NCBI RefSeq assembly: GCF_002551815.1 | Contig: NZ_NVPR01000053.1 | Coordinates: 1-59,092, forward strand | Length of the DNA: 59,092 bases | Reading direction: 5' to 3' | Source: Bacillus sp. AFS098217 | GTDB lineage: Bacteria; Bacillota; Bacilli; Bacillales; Bacillaceae_G | Shown: in pieces, positions 49,824 to 58,951 of the stretch | How the letters are laid out: the number at the start of each line of letters is the position of its first letter | Numbering within the stretch: position 1 is the first letter of the stretch | Notes under the pieces: model-generated | The model's database searches: none | What the model saw: only the letters and a program-made list of their open reading frames with translations | What the model was told of the DNA's origin: nothing | Program-made: the position numbers and the translations under genes

Positions 49824-50663
49824 TTAGTAATACTTTAGCAATTCCCTTACCAGTTTTTCCGCCCGAATCGAGATAGAAGTGAGATTGGGGTCTTCTCTTG
49901 CTCTAAAAAATAATGTGCGTAAAAATGTTTTTATATTGGCACATAAAATACAATATTCATCAAGAGAAAGTCGCTTTCTAAATTGCGGTAGTCGTTTTAT
50001 TTTTTTATAAATAATTGAGAAAAATTGTTCTTTCGGAAAGTCATGGTACAGCATAGATAAAAGAGGAGTCACAATTCTTTCATCTTCATTGCTGTGATAT
50101 ACAGTGGAATAAATGAATATTTTATTTAATAAGCAATGCGTAATTTCTTCGTAGCAAGTACAGGATATGTTTGGATTATGAACAAGTTCATTAAATGCAT
50201 CAGAAACATGTGCAACGCTATGAGCCCATCCTTTATTTTTGACATGTCCTCGAAAATCTGTCTCGAGGTTCATATATTCAATGAGTTGTTTTTTTGTTTC
50301 TTGAATAGTTTCTGGTAATAAAAAGGAATGCGTGTTATCGAATTGTATGATTAAAGCAATTAATAGCGCCGTATACGAACGGGTAAACACTCCATCTGTA
50401 TGTGAAGAAGTAATATCAAAGTGTAAATATTTCTTACTTAGGCAAGTCGTTAACAATAATTCTAGTTGATCGTGAGAAAGAAATTCATTTTGAATAAAAT
50501 GTGAAAAGCAGTCATATATTAATTGATTACGAACATAGCTATCAGTTGTCCCGATATGTTGCAGCATGTTGAGTGTTAACTCATTCATATCGATATTCTG
50601 CATTTGTGTATAATCATTTTGCTGAATAAGCTCCAATTGTTGTTGCAATGTCATGATATTCAA
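49824..50663 (-). CDS. DUF2785 protein
   Basis: The 279-residue protein contains SHDQLELLLTTCLSKKYLHF, FTRSYTALLIALII, and GHVKNKGWAHSVAHVSDAF, the conserved region of DUF2785. Helical, soluble, function unknown. The TTG start at 50663 has GAGGAGG 8 bases upstream; the ATG three codons later is too far away. Confidence 0.82.
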   Translation of the reverse strand: MNIMTLQQQLELIQQNDYTQMQNIDMNELTLNMLQHIGTTDSYVRNQLIYDCFSHFIQNEFLSHDQLELLLTTCLSKKYLHFDITSSHTDGVFTRSYTALLIALIIQFDNTHSFLLPETIQETKKQLIEYMNLETDFRGHVKNKGWAHSVAHVSDAFNELVHNPNISCTCYEEITHCLLNKIFIYSTVYHSNEDERIVTPLLSMLYHDFPKEQFFSIIYKKIKRLPQFRKRLSLDEYCILCANIKTFLRTLFFRAREDPNLTSISIRAEKLVRELLKYY

Positions 50664-50796
50664 AGATGAACCTCCTCTGTGCTTTAATTGTGCAATATTT
50701 TCTAGTATTCTATATATTCAAGGACAACCCTGCTCATGCAAGGAGTATATGTTGAAATTGCAGTGTAAAACCTTTGAGGTAGATAAGGGGGCAGTT

Positions 50797-51042
50797 ATGT
50801 TAAACCAAAAGTTCAATCATTTAATTCCGCTTTATCCATCCGTGTTATTGGAAGACTGGCATGTTGAAAATGTTTCAGGTCGTCAAGAAGGGGAATAGTG
50901 GGAGACCCTTTGGTTTCAAGTCAGTACACCAGCAGGAATGTTTCGGGTAAAAGAATTTTTTCTAGATATAATGAAGCCAACATTTGCAGAGGTGAAAGAA
51001 ATCTTTTCTTCATGTAAAGGAATGAAAAATGGAATGTCTTAA
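50797..51042 (+). pseudogene. Small gene interrupted by one nonsense codon
   Basis: The frame MLNQKFNHLIPLYPSVLLED... VSGRQEGE meets TAG at 50896 and then continues in the same frame with WETLWFQVSTPAGMFRVKEF and ends at 51042 (about 81 codons). AAGGGGGCAG precedes the ATG. Protein-like sequence on both sides of the stop suggests a recent mutation. The family is not recognised. Confidence 0.6.
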
Positions 51043-51113
51043 ATACAGTTAGGACAGAAGTAGTCTCATTGTAATACAATAAAGAAAAGACATTTCATAT
51101 ATATGCGGACTAT

Positions 51114-52157
51114 ATGAAGAAAGTGTTGGTGAAAAAAATGAAACAGCAAAGCAATTGGTTACAAGCAAGCATTGAACAAAATAAAGATAATATGTTACAT
51201 ATACAATGGGAAAATGGGCCAGAGGAAGTTAGTATTTATTGGAGTATTTCTCCAGAACAGATTGAGGGAAATGGTGAATTTCTATTAAAAATATCAGGGG
51301 AATCATCATGTACAATCAAAAATCCAAGTGTGGATGTACGCCCATATTTTCGATTGGTAGGTAGTAATGGACAAGCAGTTACAATAGCAGAACGTAAGTT
51401 ACCACTACAAGGAGCATTTAACTTCCGAGATTTAGGGGGCTATGAAACGATAGATGGCCGAAGAGTAAAGTGGGGGAAATTATATCGCTCTGAAGAATTA
51501 GCTGGGTTAACAGAAGCCGATATTAATTATTTGCAACAATCTGGTTTGAAATTAATATGTGATTATCGTACAGATTTTGAAGTAAAACATAAACCAAATC
51601 CAAGTATCACTGGTGCTCGTCAAGTATGTTTACCGGTCATGCAAGACTTGGCAAAAGATTTAAATATAAATGAGTTTTTCCAAGTTGGTGACTTATCGGT
51701 GCTGGGAAAACCGGGAGAATATTTAGTTAACATGAACAAAGACTTTGTAACGGGAAATGAAGCATTTGTGCACTTCTTGCAGCTTGCTCAAGATCCGGAA
51801 AATTTACCACTTGTAAATCATTGTACAGCAGGAAAAGATCGCACTGGTTTTGGTTCTGCTTTATTATTACTGCTACTTGGTGTACCAGAGGAAACCGTTA
51901 TGCAAGATTATTTATTAAGCAATGGGTTCCGCGAGAAATTAAATCAAAAAATGCTGGCATTTATAGGAGCAAAGCTACAAAATGAGGAGAGTAAAGAAAT
52001 ATTAGGTGCTATGTTTGAAGCGCGTGCGGAATACTTACAGGCTGCGATTGATGAAATCAATCATAAATATGGAAGTATTGAAGTCTATGCTGAAAAGGGA
52101 TTAGGTCTTACAAAAGAGCAACTAGATAAGATGAAGCAATTGTTATTAGAAAAGTAA
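51114..52157 (+). CDS. Tyrosine/dual-specificity phosphatase (Y_phosphatase3 type)
   Basis: The protein has up to 347 residues. An N-terminal beta-rich region precedes FNFRDLGGY and WGKLYRSEELAGLT, then the P-loop HCTAGKDRTG with Cys237 and Arg243 (numbered from the first ATG). These are the marks of the bacterial protein-tyrosine/phosphoinositide phosphatase family. No signal peptide. An ATG at 51138 is an equally good start, as neither has a strong ribosome site. Confidence 0.85.
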   Translation: MKKVLVKKMKQQSNWLQASIEQNKDNMLHIQWENGPEEVSIYWSISPEQIEGNGEFLLKISGESSCTIKNPSVDVRPYFRLVGSNGQAVTIAERKLPLQGAFNFRDLGGYETIDGRRVKWGKLYRSEELAGLTEADINYLQQSGLKLICDYRTDFEVKHKPNPSITGARQVCLPVMQDLAKDLNINEFFQVGDLSVLGKPGEYLVNMNKDFVTGNEAFVHFLQLAQDPENLPLVNHCTAGKDRTGFGSALLLLLLGVPEETVMQDYLLSNGFREKLNQKMLAFIGAKLQNEESKEILGAMFEARAEYLQAAIDEINHKYGSIEVYAEKGLGLTKEQLDKMKQLLLEK

Positions 52158-52220
52158 TATATAAATAGTTTTGATGAGAAATCCTGTATATATACATCAA
52201 TTAAAAAACCGACTTTTAGG

Positions 52221-52374
52221 AGGGAGAGAGCATCTATTCATGCATAGAAGCGGTGGTCGAGCCTTTTTCTGCCACATGCGAAGTAAAAACAGAAAGAGTA
52301 AACGAGTGTAGGTTATTGTTTATTCTGCATAGCAAGGATTTAGATGTCGAAAAATGAAAATGGATTTATATAGT
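52221..52374 (+). repeat. Dispersed repeat, left copy of an inverted pair
   Basis: About 154 bases (GAGAGAGCATCT..., CATGCATAGAAGCGG, TTTTTCTGCCACATGCGAAG, ...GAAAATGGATTTATATA) occur again in inverse orientation at the window end (58952-59092). The left copy has an extra AGAAAGAGTAA block. It lies between genes and has no open frame; it resembles B. cereus bcr-type repeats but is not bcr1. Confidence 0.7.
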
Positions 52375-52428
52375 ATTGTCTGGTTTGTTATTAAGAATTT
52401 TTAATTACATTGTATTTAGATTTACAAT

Positions 52429-52465
52429 CACCCTCTCTGTCATAACCAAGAGAGGGTGACTTATT
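52429..52465 (-). terminator. Terminator of the XRE gene
   Basis: TCACCCTCTCT pairs with AGAGAGGGTGA. Confidence 0.75.
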
Positions 52466-52477
52466 TATCTCTTACTT

Positions 52478-52681
52478 TTAAACTTCATCAAAAATAAAAA
52501 TTTCATCGATGGAAGCATGCAATGCTTTTGCAATGTCATGAGCAAGTTGTAAGGAAGGGTTATACTTTCCTTTCTCTAAATGGCTTATCGTTTCACGGCG
52601 GACGCCAACGAGTTTTGCTAAATCATCCTGGGTCATATGTAAATGGGCGCGATATTCTTTTATTTTTGTTATGAACGCCAT
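52478..52681 (-). CDS. XRE-type (Cro/CI) regulator
   Basis: The 67-residue single-domain helix-turn-helix protein contains [29 protein letters not shown], the whole XRE recognition unit. It overlaps the end of the DUF3796 gene by 13 bases, so the two are translated together. In this pair the regulator usually controls its own operon. Confidence 0.9.
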   Translation of the reverse strand: MAFITKIKEYRAHLHMTQDDLAKLVGVRRETISHLEKGKYNPSLQLAHDIAKALHASIDEIFIFDEV

Positions 52682-53031
52682 GGCGCATCTTCCATTTCAT
52701 CCATTGGTGTATCGTAAAAGTAAATAGAAAATCCAAATGTAAGAACAAGTAGACCAAAAATGATAGCGATATCGATTTCTTGTATAGTTGGATTAGGGAA
52801 TAACATTTCAATAAATATAAATATCGTAGTAGTCAATAATGTAATGATAAAAGCATTTCGACAAGCTTTATTTACAATTTGTTCAAAGAGCTCATCGTGA
52901 TGAACTTTCCTATACGTTGTGAAAAAGGAAAAGAAACAAAACATACTAAACAATCCTTTTTCATAAAAGAAACCGAGAAATCCAAAAAAGCCAAGGAATC
53001 CAAGATATTTTATCCAAGTTGTCTTCATCAT
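52669..53031 (-). CDS. DUF3796 membrane protein
   Basis: The 120-residue protein starts [20 protein letters not shown], the glycine/leucine-rich DUF3796 signature, and has about four membrane segments. GAAAGGAGATC precedes the ATG. It forms the well-known pair with a small XRE regulator; its role is unknown. Confidence 0.85.
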   Translation of the reverse strand: MMKTTWIKYLGFLGFFGFLGFFYEKGLFSMFCFFSFFTTYRKVHHDELFEQIVNKACRNAFIITLLTTTIFIFIEMLFPNPTIQEIDIAIIFGLLVLTFGFSIYFYDTPMDEMEDAPWRS

Positions 53032-53206
53032 ACGATCTCCTTTCGATGTTACAAATACATCACTTTATGTTATAAATATATCACAAAATACATACATGGG
53101 GAAAAGAAAAAATGAAATCCTCCATAAAATTCAGAAAAATGATACTATTTACACGCTATAAATAGTAAAAATAGCGTAAAATGGTTGCGAAGGGAGGAGT
53201 TAAAAA

Positions 53207-53401
53207 ATGACAAATTTGATAGTAATTACATTGTTTCTCGTGGCAGTAACGGTGGTTGGGACGATAATAGTAGGAAAAAATGGGGATGAAAATTATAGTA
53301 AATCAACGAAAGGAAATATTACACGGCTTACAATGATTTACATTTTGTTAGCTATTATTTTAATAGTTGGTGTAGGTTTGTACATTTATTTTAATGGGTA
53401 G
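53207..53401 (+). CDS. Small two-helix membrane protein
   Basis: The 64-residue protein has hydrophobic segments at residues 3-23 and 42-62 joined by a polar loop (GKNGDENYSKSTKGN). GGGAGGAG precedes the ATG. No family recognised. It lies upstream of the ABC transporter genes. Confidence 0.65.
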   Translation: MTNLIVITLFLVAVTVVGTIIVGKNGDENYSKSTKGNITRLTMIYILLAIILIVGVGLYIYFNG

Positions 53402-53501
53402 AAATAAAGTTTGAAATCTGAAAAAATACAAAAATCAAAAAATATAACTATGATATAATCATAATATAGTTTATTGGTAATAAAGGAAAGGGTTGGATAA
53501 A

Positions 53502-54227
53502 ATGATTGAAATTGTAAACGTGTCAAAAAGTTATAACGGTTCTTCGTATGCAGTAAAAGATTTAAGTTTAACGGTACCAAGTGGAGAAATTTTTGGATTT
53601 TTAGGCCCCAATGGTGCTGGGAAATCAACAACAATTAAGATGGTAACAGGTATTCACGCAATAGATAAGGGAACAATTTCGATCAACGGAAAAGATGTGA
53701 CGAAAGATCCTATGGAAGCCAAGAAAACATTCGGTTATGTTCCGGATAGTCCCGATATGTTTCTGCGATTAAAAGGGATAGAGTATTTGAATTTTATGGC
53801 TGATATGTATGAGGTGCCAAATGCAATCCGGCAGGAAAAAATTCAATTTTTAGCAGAGAAATTCGACCTTTATAATGCCTTGTCTGACCAAATTCAGAGC
53901 TATTCACATGGAATGAGACAGAAAATTATTATTATCGGTGTTCTTCTTCATGATCCAGATGTGTGGATTTTAGATGAGCCAATGACAGGGCTTGATCCAA
54001 AATCAGCGTTTATTTTAAAACAGATGATGAGAGAACATGCAGATAAAGGAAAAACGGTATTTTTCTCTACACACGTATTAGAAGTAGCTGAGAAATTATG
54101 CGATCGCGTAGCTATCATTAATAAGGGGAATTTGCAGTTCCAAGGAAACTTAAATGAAATGAGAGATCATTTTAAATCCAATGAATCTCTTGAAAAAATG
54201 TTCTTGGAGATGACTGGGAATGAATAA
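53502..54227 (+). CDS. ABC transporter ATP-binding protein
   Basis: The 241-residue protein has Walker A GPNGAGKST, the signature SHGMRQK (SYSHGMRQKI) and Walker B VWILDEPMTGLDP. The set is typical of ABC-2 exporters. AAAGGAAAGGG precedes the ATG at 53502. The stop overlaps the permease start by 8 bases. Confidence 0.92.
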   Translation: MIEIVNVSKSYNGSSYAVKDLSLTVPSGEIFGFLGPNGAGKSTTIKMVTGIHAIDKGTISINGKDVTKDPMEAKKTFGYVPDSPDMFLRLKGIEYLNFMADMYEVPNAIRQEKIQFLAEKFDLYNALSDQIQSYSHGMRQKIIIIGVLLHDPDVWILDEPMTGLDPKSAFILKQMMREHADKGKTVFFSTHVLEVAEKLCDRVAIINKGNLQFQGNLNEMRDHFKSNESLEKMFLEMTGNE

Positions 54228-55875
54228 AATTTGGACATTAACAAAAGTATTATTGAAATTAAATTATGCAGATATTATAACGGATAAAAAGAAACGGTGG
54301 GCGTATGTATTTTCATTTTTAGCACTATTATTTGCCGGGTTTATACTTATTGGTCCACTTACATATGGAATGTATGTTGGAATGAAATCAATTGGACAGG
54401 AAACATCGATAATTGGCATGGGATTGGCCGTTGCAAGCATATGGGTATTTGTAATTAGTATTACGAATATTTTAACTGTATTTTATTATAACAATGATGT
54501 TGAAACGCTGTTACCATTACCACTGCAGCCAGCACAAATTATTACAGCGAAATTTATTACCGTATTAATTACACAGTATGTAATGGCATCTTTCATTTTA
54601 CTTCCAATTTTCATTGTTTACGGTCTGCAAAGTGGTGCGTTTATTACATATTATTTATATGTAATATTGATTTACATATTTTTCCCTATTATTCCACTCG
54701 TACTTGCCTCACTCTTAATGACAGTTATTATGCGATATACAAATATTGCTAAAAATAAAGATCGAAGCAATATGTTCATCGGGGTGCTAACTCTATTATT
54801 TATTGTAGGCATTAACATATTTATGCAATGGAAAAACAAAAGTGCAGTATCAGGGGATGCGGTTGCAAATTATTTTGCTGATCATCAATCGTCTTTACTA
54901 GTTCAGATGACCAATTATTTTCCAACAACATACTTTGGTGCAATGGGATTAATAGAAAACGCTTCTTGGAAGGGGATTATATATGTAGTGATTTTTGCAG
55001 TAATTTCCTTAGCATTTTTCGGATTGTTTTTCTATGTTGCACAGCGTACATATTTAAAAGGAGTTATTGGACTTTCAACAAGTACAGCAAAAAAAGAGGC
55101 TATTTCAGCAGAGAACTTAAAGAAATCAACTATACAAAGCTCACACATAAAAGCTTATGTAAAAAAAGAGTTCAAAACTTTATTCCGGACACCACAATTT
55201 TTTATAAATTGTATCGTGCAAACTTTCATAATGCCAATTATGCTATTCTTTATTCTTTTCGTACAGGACGGGAACTTACAGTGGTTAACTAAGTTTGTAA
55301 AAGATCCAGAATGGTCTGGTTTAGCTCTTGGCATTGGTTTTTGTGCAGGTTTATTTTTAATGGGAAGTAATGTTATTGCAACAACGTCCTTTTCTAGGGA
55401 TGGAAGTTCATGGTTTGTCAATCGTTATTTACCAGTAAAAGCATCGGATATCTTTTTTGCAAAAGTATTTACAGCATGGTTTATTAATATAGCCATTTTA
55501 GCTGTATTTGGCCTAATTATGATTATTGTTGCGGGTGTTTCACCGCTCTTTATGTTGCTATGGTTTTTATTAAGCGCAAATGGCTTATGGCTAACAAATT
55601 TAATTGGTACGCGCTGGGATGCTCAAACAGCGGACATACATTGGGATTCAGAGCAAAAATTGTTTAAAAGTCGATACACAACCTTGTGGAGTTTCCTTGC
55701 GAACATTTTAATGGATGTGGTTATCGTAGCTGGTGTATGTGCATTATACTTTGTTTTAGGAATTGGTTTGTGGGGTATGTTTATTATTCTACTAATTGTA
55801 TTTACAATTATAAATGTAATCGTAACGCGAAGCTTACAATTAGGTGCAGAACGTATATTAGCAAATATTAAATAA
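54220..55875 (+). CDS. ABC-2 type permease (large, about 550 residues)
   Basis: The 551-residue protein has about 12 to 14 membrane segments and YNNDVETLLPLPLQPAQI early on, characteristic of the 'putative ABC exporter' permease family. The second half (SFSRDGSSWFVNRYLPVKASDIF) repeats the pattern. Together with the ATPase it forms an exporter of unknown substrate. Confidence 0.88.
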   Translation: MNKIWTLTKVLLKLNYADIITDKKKRWAYVFSFLALLFAGFILIGPLTYGMYVGMKSIGQETSIIGMGLAVASIWVFVISITNILTVFYYNNDVETLLPLPLQPAQIITAKFITVLITQYVMASFILLPIFIVYGLQSGAFITYYLYVILIYIFFPIIPLVLASLLMTVIMRYTNIAKNKDRSNMFIGVLTLLFIVGINIFMQWKNKSAVSGDAVANYFADHQSSLLVQMTNYFPTTYFGAMGLIENASWKGIIYVVIFAVISLAFFGLFFYVAQRTYLKGVIGLSTSTAKKEAISAENLKKSTIQSSHIKAYVKKEFKTLFRTPQFFINCIVQTFIMPIMLFFILFVQDGNLQWLTKFVKDPEWSGLALGIGFCAGLFLMGSNVIATTSFSRDGSSWFVNRYLPVKASDIFFAKVFTAWFINIAILAVFGLIMIIVAGVSPLFMLLWFLLSANGLWLTNLIGTRWDAQTADIHWDSEQKLFKSRYTTLWSFLANILMDVVIVAGVCALYFVLGIGLWGMFIILLIVFTIINVIVTRSLQLGAERILANIK

Positions 55876-55883
55876 TAAAGTAA

Positions 55884-55914
55884 ATCCCCTGTATTTATGC
55901 AGGGGATTTATCTG
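55884..55914 (+). terminator. Terminator of the ABC operon
   Basis: AAATCCCCTGTA pairs with TGCAGGGGATTT. Confidence 0.85.
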
Positions 55915-55926
55915 TAAGAAGCCATG

Positions 55927-56057
55927 TTTATCCCGCATGAATGGGCAGTATTACTACCACCTCAAAGCTCGATAAAAGCAAAGAAGTCAGGGAGGAGATA
56001 AACGCCATGTAAAAGCCCGATTGGTAAGGGGGAATAATCAATGGATTAATAGTTTAT
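55927..56057 (-). repeat. bcr1-type repeat, shortened copy
   Basis: Read on the minus strand, ACCAATCGGGCTTTTAC, then GAGGTGG...TACTGC, then ATGCGGGATAAA match the full copy at 17575-17729. The hairpin portion is missing or degenerate. TTTAT stands at both ends (55927 and 56053). The following stretch 56058-56398 is AT-rich with no recognisable gene. Confidence 0.65.
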
Positions 56058-56398
56058 AATATTATTATGTAAACAAAAGTTGAGAAATAATAAATATTTT
56101 ATCGAGTTATTTTTTTGTATGAAATAAGTAGATTGTCAAAAAATCAGGACTTTTGATAGAGGGATATTGCTTTAAAGAATGGGAATACAGAATGATATTC
56201 TTTATACGACAATATATTTTTCAAATGTAATATAAAACAAGTAGAAAAAACTCGAATATTAACATGAAACGTATAATTACATGACGTACGGATATGGAGA
56301 TTCCTGTCGGAAAGATGATAGTTAGAACAAAAAGGGATTTTTATGGATAAATAGAATCGTAAAGAGGAGGATAAAATTGTAAATATAGGAGGCTTTTT

Positions 56399-57106
56399 AT
56401 GAAAATGAAAAAGATAACAATTGCATCTTTAGCGATTGGTACAATGCTCTCCATTACAGCTTGTAGTCCTTCTGCAGAAAAAGATCAAGCAAAGAAAGAA
56501 CAAACGAATGCACAAGAAGAGGCAAAAACAACAAATGCTGATGAAACGTCTACAACGAAAAATAACGAAAAAACAGAGAAAGATCAAAAGAATTCAAAGG
56601 AAACATCAGGAACTGACAGTAATGCCAAAACAACAACTGGGAAAACAAATGATCAAACTACAAGTGGAAAAACGACAGAAAAAGAAACAACTACGAAAAC
56701 AAATGATCAAACTACAAATGGAAAAACGACAGAAAAAGAAACGACTACGAAAACAAGTGATCAAACTACAGATGGAAAAACTTCAACGAAAGATACGAAG
56801 CAAACTATAGCTGTGAAAACAAATGTAAAGGAAGTTGTTCAACTGATTGAAAACTTAGATAAACAATTGGTTGCTAATCCAAAGCTAGACACAGTAAATA
56901 AGCTTGGAAAACAAATAAGTGACAAATGGGATGCAGTAGAAAAAGAATTAGAGGCTTCACATCCAACTGATTATAAAACAATTGGACAAAGTATGTATCC
57001 TTTAATTGTAGGAGCTGAGAAACAAAAAATAGATGTGAAACGGATGAAATCGCTAACTACGAAAACAAAGCAAGATTTAAACCAACTATTAAACAAACTT
57101 TCATAA
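56399..57106 (+). CDS. Lipoprotein with Thr/Lys-rich repeat spacer
   Basis: The 235-residue protein has a lipobox (SITAC) after MKMKKITIASLAIGTML. Residues 25-140 form an unstructured Lys/Thr/Glu-rich spacer including 18-residue repeats (TNDQTTNGKTTEKETTTK). A helical domain of about 90 residues ends the protein (VKEVVQLIENLDKQL, then ADKWDAVEKELEAS-like text). It should be anchored to the membrane and reach through the wall. AGGAGGC precedes the ATG. Confidence 0.78.
   Translation: MKMKKITIASLAIGTMLSITACSPSAEKDQAKKEQTNAQEEAKTTNADETSTTKNNEKTEKDQKNSKETSGTDSNAKTTTGKTNDQTTSGKTTEKETTTKTNDQTTNGKTTEKETTTKTSDQTTDGKTSTKDTKQTIAVKTNVKEVVQLIENLDKQLVANPKLDTVNKLGKQISDKWDAVEKELEASHPTDYKTIGQSMYPLIVGAEKQKIDVKRMKSLTTKTKQDLNQLLNKLS
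56641..56782 (+). repeat. 54-base in-frame tandem repeat
   Basis: The unit GAAAACAAATGATCAAACTA... starts at 56641 and again at 56695 and 56749, with the third copy incomplete. Each unit encodes 18 residues of the spacer. Copies differ at few positions. Confidence 0.85.
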
Positions 57107-57122
57107 TAAAATGGAATGATTT

Positions 57123-57200
57123 ATGGAAAAGGCAATTGGTTATCTTTGTGGTAAAGTTGCAAATTTAATCTATACAATATTAAAAAGTGGCCAGAAATAA
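57123..57200 (+). pseudogene. IS110-type transposase C-terminal remnant
   Basis: The 25-codon frame MEKAIGYLCGKVANLIYTIL followed by KSGQK resembles the C-terminal helix of IS110-family transposases (GKLAxLIYxxLKSG). Nothing else of the element is visible. The remaining 57201-57579 holds two terminators, a 22-bp inverted repeat and a 24-codon frame at 57336 that I do not trust. Confidence 0.4.
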
Positions 57201-57261
57201 AAAATAGAAATTATTTCTTATTCACAATGATGTAGCTTTGAAATAAAGTTCGATAAAAAAC

Positions 57262-57302
57262 AACCTCTTCGGTAATATATCTGCAAGAGATTGTTTTTAT
57301 TT
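57262..57302 (+). terminator. Terminator
   Basis: AACAACCTCTT pairs imperfectly with AAGAGATTGTT followed by T residues. Confidence 0.6.
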
Positions 57303-57461
57303 TTTGAATTTTTTAGGTATTATATTTCATAGTTCTATGAGTGGTTCTCCCCGTAAATTAGAAGAAATTATGATGGATCAAAATAACGATGGTTTAAAGA
57401 AGTCTAAGTGAGTTATACTCAAACCTTTTATACAAAATGAATTTTCATCCAAAAAGAAATT

Positions 57462-57498
57462 CACATTTTGATCAATCTTTTTTCAAAATGTGAGTTTT
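57462..57498 (+). terminator. Terminator
   Basis: CACATTTTG pairs perfectly with CAAAATGTG and is followed by AGTTTTT. Confidence 0.75.
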
Positions 57499-57500
57499 TC

Positions 57501-57553
57501 CTCTATATTTAAGTTAAGCAATATCCTTACTATTGCTCAACTTAAATATAGAG
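57501..57553 (+). promoter_or_regulatory. 22-bp inverted repeat before the glycosyltransferase
   Basis: CTCTATATTTAAGTTAAGCA... (57501-57522) and its inverse (57532-57553) differ at one position and have a 9-base loop. The repeat ends 26 bases before the start codon. It could be a regulator site, an attenuating RNA stem or the trace of a small mobile element. Confidence 0.55.
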
Positions 57554-57579
57554 AACGTTTGACTTAAGGAGTGGTTATA

Positions 57580-58782
57580 ATGGCATGTGTTTTATTTATT
57601 AATGGTGGATCAGAAGGACATATCAATCCAACAATTGGGGTTGTACAAGAGCTTATTTCGCGTGGAGAAGAGGTGGTATATTTTTCTATAGAAGCTTTTC
57701 GAGAGCGTATTGAAAAGACGGGAGCTAATGTACGAACATTTGACGGTCAAAAATTTTTAAAAGCCTTTATCTCAGGTGGCAGAAATTATTTATCCGAAAG
57801 AATCAACGGTCTTTTATATACGGCGGATATCATTATACCTAGCGTTCTTGAACAGATCCAGGGAGAACATTTTGATTACATCATTCACGATTCTATGTTT
57901 GGTTGTGGACGTTTACTTTCCAAAATCCTAAAGCTCCCCGCAATTAATTCGTGTACATCTTTTGCTCAAACTGAAATATCATTTGAAAGAATGTTAGAAC
58001 ATCTTTCACAAAATATCCCAACAGAAATTGCTAAAAGGGTAAATAATGATTTTCAAAACCTAACAACAAAAATTAAAGAAAAATATGGTATTGAAATCAC
58101 TTCTCCTTATGAAGCTTTTTGTAATCCTGCACCACTTACAATTGTTTATACAACTAGGGAGTTTCAACCTTTTGGAGAAACGTTTGACCAAACATACAAA
58201 TTTGTAGGGCCATCCATCTCTACACGATTAACACAAGAAAACTTCGACTTTACTGCAATCAAAGGAAAAAGTCCAATTTACATTTCACTAGGTACTGTTT
58301 TTAACCAAGCAATTGATTTCTATAAGCTTTGTTTTAAGGCATTTGAGGACACTGATCATACTGTTATTATGTCTATTGGGGAAAAAACTCAAATATCTGA
58401 TTTAGGGGAGATTCCTAAAAACTTCATTGTGAAAAATTATGTTCCACAAACTGAGGTACTTAAATACACTAAATTATTTATTACACATGGTGGAATGAAC
58501 AGTACCAATGAAGGTTTCTATTACGGAATTCCACTAATTGTAATCCCGCAAAGCGCAGATCAGCCAGTAATTGCAGGGCAAGTTGCCAATCTTGGAGCCG
58601 GCATTAAATTACAAATGCAAGGCTTGACTGCAAGTCAACTACGTGAAACCGCAGATCATGTGCTAAGACATCCATCTTTTCATAAAGCTGTTGCAAATAT
58701 TAGGGAATCCTTTCAAAAATCAGGTGGGTATCAGCAAGCTGTTGATGAAATTTTCAAATTTAAAAGTCAATACGATATTTAA
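57580..58782 (+). CDS. Macrolide-type UDP-glycosyltransferase (GT1, YjiC/MGT family)
   Basis: The 400-residue protein has the MGT N-terminal motif FINGGSEGHINPTIGVVQEL and the C-terminal donor-binding motif HGGMNSTNEGFYYGIPLIVI, ending with PQSADQP. Such enzymes transfer sugar from UDP-sugar to macrolides, flavonoids or other acceptors; Bacillus homologues are promiscuous. TAAGGAGTGG precedes the ATG at 57580. A terminator follows. Confidence 0.88.
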   Translation: MACVLFINGGSEGHINPTIGVVQELISRGEEVVYFSIEAFRERIEKTGANVRTFDGQKFLKAFISGGRNYLSERINGLLYTADIIIPSVLEQIQGEHFDYIIHDSMFGCGRLLSKILKLPAINSCTSFAQTEISFERMLEHLSQNIPTEIAKRVNNDFQNLTTKIKEKYGIEITSPYEAFCNPAPLTIVYTTREFQPFGETFDQTYKFVGPSISTRLTQENFDFTAIKGKSPIYISLGTVFNQAIDFYKLCFKAFEDTDHTVIMSIGEKTQISDLGEIPKNFIVKNYVPQTEVLKYTKLFITHGGMNSTNEGFYYGIPLIVIPQSADQPVIAGQVANLGAGIKLQMQGLTASQLRETADHVLRHPSFHKAVANIRESFQKSGGYQQAVDEIFKFKSQYDI

Positions 58783-58819
58783 ATATAAAAACTTCTCAGC
58801 ATCTAATCTCATTTATGCA

Positions 58820-58860
58820 AAAAAAGTGCCTATGCGACATGACATAGGCACTTTTTTTGC
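58820..58860 (+). terminator. Terminator of the glycosyltransferase gene
   Basis: AAAAAAAGTGCCTATG pairs with CATAGGCACTTTTTTT. Confidence 0.88.
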
Positions 58861-58951
58861 TATTCTACATATTAACAGTTTAGTAGTTTAGTGTCATATA
58901 GAGCGGGAAATTACCTACTGTAAATTTGAAATAGAGTCACGATTGTTGATT

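Noticed and set aside
52221-52374. Assignment of the 52221/58952 repeat to a transposon end pair
   Set aside because: The two copies are inverted, but no transposase or target duplication is visible between them. A dispersed repeat family is the simpler view.
56436-56810. 124-codon basic frame inside the repeat lipoprotein
   Set aside because: It is a shifted reading of the A-rich repeat. The lipoprotein frame has the signal peptide and ribosome site.
57336-57410. 24-codon frame MSGSPRKLEEIMMDQNN...
   Set aside because: No ribosome site and no family recognised. It may be the tail of a lost gene, but there is not enough to call it.
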